Assembly: GCF_039982735.1 (NCBI RefSeq)
Contig: NZ_JBDWXV010000003.1
Coordinates: 124,001 to 188,000, forward strand
DNA length: 64,000 nt
Source of the DNA: Saccharospirillum sp039982735
GTDB lineage: Bacteria > Pseudomonadota > Gammaproteobacteria > Pseudomonadales > Natronospirillaceae
Direction: 5' to 3'
The translations under genes and the position numbers were made by a program. Position 1 is the stretch's first letter. Every line of letters begins with the position of its first letter. This document shows positions 61,855-64,000 of the stretch, in pieces. The notes under the pieces are model-generated. The model did no database searches. It was not told where the DNA came from and worked only from the letters and a program-made list of their open reading frames with translations.

Positions 61855-63561
61855 ATGACACAAGCAACTTTTACCCGCCGGGTGTCCCAATGGATCCCGG
61901 CGCTGGACTGGATTCGCAACTACCAGCGCGGCGATCTGCGTGGCGACCTGATCGCCGGCATCACCGTGACCATGATGCTGATTCCCCAGGCCATGTCTTA
62001 TGCCATGCTCGCTGGTCTGCCGCCGTACATTGGTTTGTACGCCTCGGTTATGCCGCTGCTGGTGTATGCCCTGTTTGGCACGTCACGGCAGCTCGCTGTT
62101 GGCCCGGTCGCCATGGTAGCCCTGCTGGTTTCAAGCGGGGTGGGCGCCATGGCACCCATCGGTTCCGATGAATACATCGCCATGGCGATTCTGCTGGCGC
62201 TGATGGTCGGTGTAATCCAGTTCCTGATGGGGGCGTTCCGGCTTGGCTTTGTCACCAACTTCATGTCGCACCCGGTCATTTCCGGCTTCACCAGTGCTGC
62301 GGCGCTGATCATTGGTTTCAGCCAGCTCAAGCATATAGTCGGTCTGCCTCTGCCACGCACCGAGAACATTGCCGAAACCCTGTGGCTGACGGTTACCCAG
62401 GTCAATGCCATGGACCCGGTCGCACTGGCCATCGGTGTCGGCGGTATCGTTTTGTTGCTGGGCCTTAAACGCATCAGTTCGTTGTTGCCGGGTGCCATGA
62501 TCGCCGTTGTGATCGCCACCCTTGTTGTCTGGGGCTTCAACCTCCATGAAACGGCCGGCGTCAGCATCGTCGGTCAGGTTCCCGCTGGCTTTCCGGAGTT
62601 TTCAATCCCGACACTCAGTTGGGCCAGCATCGTCAGCCTGCTGCCCATCGCCCTGACCATCTCGATCGTGGGCTTTATGGAAAGCATTGCCGTAGCCAAG
62701 AAGATCGCCACGGAAAAACGTTACGAAATAGACGCCAATAAAGAGCTTGTCGGCCTGGGTCTGGCCAACATTGTCGGCTCGCTGTTCAAAGCCATGCCGG
62801 TAACCGGTGGTTTCAGCCGCACCGCGGTAAACAAGAATGCCGGTGCCAACACCGGCCTTGCGGCCATCATTACAGCGGTTCTGATCGGTATTGCCCTGGT
62901 GTTCCTGACGCCGCTGTTCTATTACATCCCCAACGCCATCCTGGCGTCTGTGATCATGGTGGCGGTGTTTGGATTGATCGATGTGCACGAGGTAAAACAT
63001 CTTTGGAAGGTAAAACGCGACGATCTGGGCCTGCTGATCTTCACCTTCACCGCCACGCTAGTGCTCGGCGTCAAGTACGGTATCTTCCTGTCGGTGGGTC
63101 TGAGCATGGTCTGGTTCGTGATTAAAACCACTCGGCCCCACTATGCCGTGCTGGGCAAACTGCCAGAGACCGACCAGTACCGCAACGTGAAACGTCACGA
63201 TCAGGCTGAAACCACGCCCGGCGTGCTCGCCTTGCGCTTCGACGCCCAGTTCTACTACGGCAATGTCAGTTTCCTGAAAGACACCGTCAAACGCGAAGAA
63301 GCCCGGATGACCAGCCCGATGAAAGCCCTGGTACTCGACGCCAGCGCCGTCAATCAGCTCGATTCATCGGCCGATACGGCTCTGCATGAACTGCTCAGGG
63401 ATTACCGTCTGCGCAATGTGGATCTGTTCTTCGCCCACGTTAAAGGACCCGTCATGGATGTCATGAAACGCAGTGGTTTTGCCCAGACATTGGGGGAAGA
63501 CCACTTCTTCCTGACGACGGATGCCGCGGTTCAGGCGGCCCGGGCCTATACCATCCAGTGA
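61855..63561 (+). CDS. SulP family anion transporter (third of three)
   Basis: A 568-residue inner-membrane carrier with about 12 helices (family motif AMSYAMLAGLPPYIGLYASV, GPVAMVALLVSS) and a C-terminal STAS domain (about 440-560; VLDASAVNQLDSSADTALHEL). It is the longest of the three SulP genes here and the one most like sulfate permeases. It is probably co-transcribed with the Cys/His-rich gene from the sigma-54-like promoter; sulfate/sulfite or bicarbonate are both possible substrates. Confidence 0.9.
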   Translation: MTQATFTRRVSQWIPALDWIRNYQRGDLRGDLIAGITVTMMLIPQAMSYAMLAGLPPYIGLYASVMPLLVYALFGTSRQLAVGPVAMVALLVSSGVGAMAPIGSDEYIAMAILLALMVGVIQFLMGAFRLGFVTNFMSHPVISGFTSAAALIIGFSQLKHIVGLPLPRTENIAETLWLTVTQVNAMDPVALAIGVGGIVLLLGLKRISSLLPGAMIAVVIATLVVWGFNLHETAGVSIVGQVPAGFPEFSIPTLSWASIVSLLPIALTISIVGFMESIAVAKKIATEKRYEIDANKELVGLGLANIVGSLFKAMPVTGGFSRTAVNKNAGANTGLAAIITAVLIGIALVFLTPLFYYIPNAILASVIMVAVFGLIDVHEVKHLWKVKRDDLGLLIFTFTATLVLGVKYGIFLSVGLSMVWFVIKTTRPHYAVLGKLPETDQYRNVKRHDQAETTPGVLALRFDAQFYYGNVSFLKDTVKREEARMTSPMKALVLDASAVNQLDSSADTALHELLRDYRLRNVDLFFAHVKGPVMDVMKRSGFAQTLGEDHFFLTTDAAVQAARAYTIQ

Positions 63562-63567
63562 GTCAGT

Positions 63568-63599
63568 GGTTGCAACATGCTGAAACGCATGTTGCAACC
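63568..63599. repeat. 13-base perfect inverted repeat GGTTGCAACATGC, loop TGAAAC
   Basis: GGTTGCAACATGC (63568-63580) and its exact complement (63587-63599) flank TGAAAC. It could form a hairpin after the SulP stop codon, but no T-run follows. As DNA it is a dyad containing two GTTGCAA (22 apart), 59-90 bases upstream of the next sigma-54-like promoter. Confidence 0.6.
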
Positions 63600-63603
63600 C
63601 ATT

Positions 63604-63623
63604 AATACAGATTATTCTAATAT
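63604..63623 (+). promoter_or_regulatory. AATACAG-N6-CTAATAT, partial operator-like motif
   Basis: The right half CTAATAT is perfect, the left half matches only 3 of 7 bases. Its position before a persulfide dioxygenase gene is the main reason to list it. Confidence 0.3.
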
Positions 63624-63657
63624 AACTTGAAAAGCCCGTATCATGGGGGCTTTGAGT

Positions 63658-63673
63658 TGGCACAGTACTGGCA
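63658..63673 (+). promoter_or_regulatory. Sigma-54-like promoter of the metallo-beta-lactamase gene
   Basis: TGGCAC-AGTAC-TGGCA keeps the -24 GG and -12 GC at the right distance (one mismatch, TGGC for TTGC). The start codon is 66 bases downstream. Confidence 0.5.
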
Positions 63674-63738
63674 ATACAGATTGCAACACCGGACATACGA
63701 CCTCCGGTTTGCGACTCTCATCAGATTGGAGAACAACC

Positions 63739-64000
63739 ATGAAACACGCGATCAAAACATTCTACGACCCAGCCACGTTTACCCTGACCTATGTGGTCTA
63801 CGATGAAGACAGCCGCGATGCCGTCGTCATTGACCCGGTGCTGGATTACAACCCCATTGGCAGCATTGTCTCGGACGAGTCGTTCCAGCAAGTTGTAGAT
63901 TTCGTCGCCGAAAACGACCTGAAACTGCACTACGTGCTTGAAACCCATGCTCACGCCGACCACCTGAGTTCCAGCCAGCTGTTCCGCGATGAGTACCCGG
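63739..64000 (+). CDS. Persulfide dioxygenase-type metallo-beta-lactamase (5' part)
   Basis: The first 87 residues of a protein cut by the window end. It has the start KTFYDPATFTLTYVVYD, DPVLDYNP and the zinc/iron site ETHAHADHLSS (His70, His72, Asp74, His75) typical of the ETHE1/Blh persulfide dioxygenase group. Such enzymes oxidise glutathione persulfide to sulfite, the step after SQR. The ATG follows TTGGAGAAC. The C-terminal extent, and whether a rhodanese or TIGR01244 domain is fused, cannot be seen. Confidence 0.85.
   Translation, partial: MKHAIKTFYDPATFTLTYVVYDEDSRDAVVIDPVLDYNPIGSIVSDESFQQVVDFVAENDLKLHYVLETHAHADHLSSSQLFRDEYP

Overview
The window looks like the chromosome of a free-living, probably marine, gammaproteobacterium. 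The base composition is moderately GC-rich. Gene families and gene orders (HexR with the Entner-Doudoroff genes, homodimeric AceE with a triple-lipoyl AceF, suhB/trmJ/cysE, a large-type VC_2705 Na+/acetate symporter) fit an Oceanospirillales/Saccharospirillum-like or Alteromonadales-like lineage. The genus is a guess. I see no rRNA, tRNA, CRISPR array, prophage or transposase. The accessory DNA is instead made of non-coding palindromic repeats.

Layout. 1-8.2 kb: the end of an MFS gene, an OsmC/hydrolase fusion, an FMN glutamate-synthase-like protein, a membrane diguanylate cyclase, a type II sulfide:quinone oxidoreductase, a 1-Cys peroxiredoxin and a small DUF6435 protein. 8.2-26.6 kb: central sugar metabolism. 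All genes up to 22.4 kb are on the minus strand: a DUF4032 kinase-fold protein, an orphan MalK-like ATPase, MalQ, a full-length homologue of eukaryotic phosphorylase kinase alpha/beta subunits, then eda-glk-edd-pgl-zwf. The divergent hexR, gap and pykA follow. HexR-like boxes lie before the MalK-like gene, zwf and gap. 26.8-31.5 kb: pyruvate dehydrogenase aceE-aceF. 31.7-38.8 kb: rlmA, the acetate-type symporter pair, small membrane proteins, a LOG protein, and a SulP transporter coupled to a universal stress protein. 39.4-43.2 kb: an aldehyde dehydrogenase with a sigma-54 promoter and its divergent AcoR-like activator. 43.5-53.4 kb: an ExeM-type secreted nuclease, an LpxH-like phosphatase, a degenerate transglutaminase-fold protein, cysE-trmJ, a SuhB-like pseudoenzyme, a patatin-like protein and a lipoprotein. 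53.7-64 kb: a Yip1 membrane protein, then a sulfur-linked cluster (TIGR01244 phosphatase/sulfurtransferase, SulP, sensor-less sigma-54 activator), an RNase J-like protein, a thioesterase, a DUF3080 lipoprotein, an unrecognised Cys/His-rich protein with another SulP, and the start of a persulfide-dioxygenase-type metallo-beta-lactamase.

Two regulatory layers tie distant genes together. An ATATTAG-N6-CTAATAT palindrome sits before the SQR gene, the peroxiredoxin and the TIGR01244-SulP operon, with a half-matching copy before the persulfide dioxygenase; this suggests a sulfide/persulfide regulon of the BigR/SqrR type. Separately, three sigma-54-like promoters (aldehyde dehydrogenase, Cys/His-rich protein-SulP, persulfide dioxygenase) are each preceded by a pair of GTTGCA(A) elements 19-22 bases apart.

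The most unusual items are: the phosphorylase-kinase-like gene next to a kinase-fold gene; six dispersed palindromes with a fixed core but variable, co-varying arms, two of them carrying the same 80-base module; a 264-base three-stem element between trmJ and the suhB-like gene; and the SuhB-like protein that has lost its catalytic motifs.
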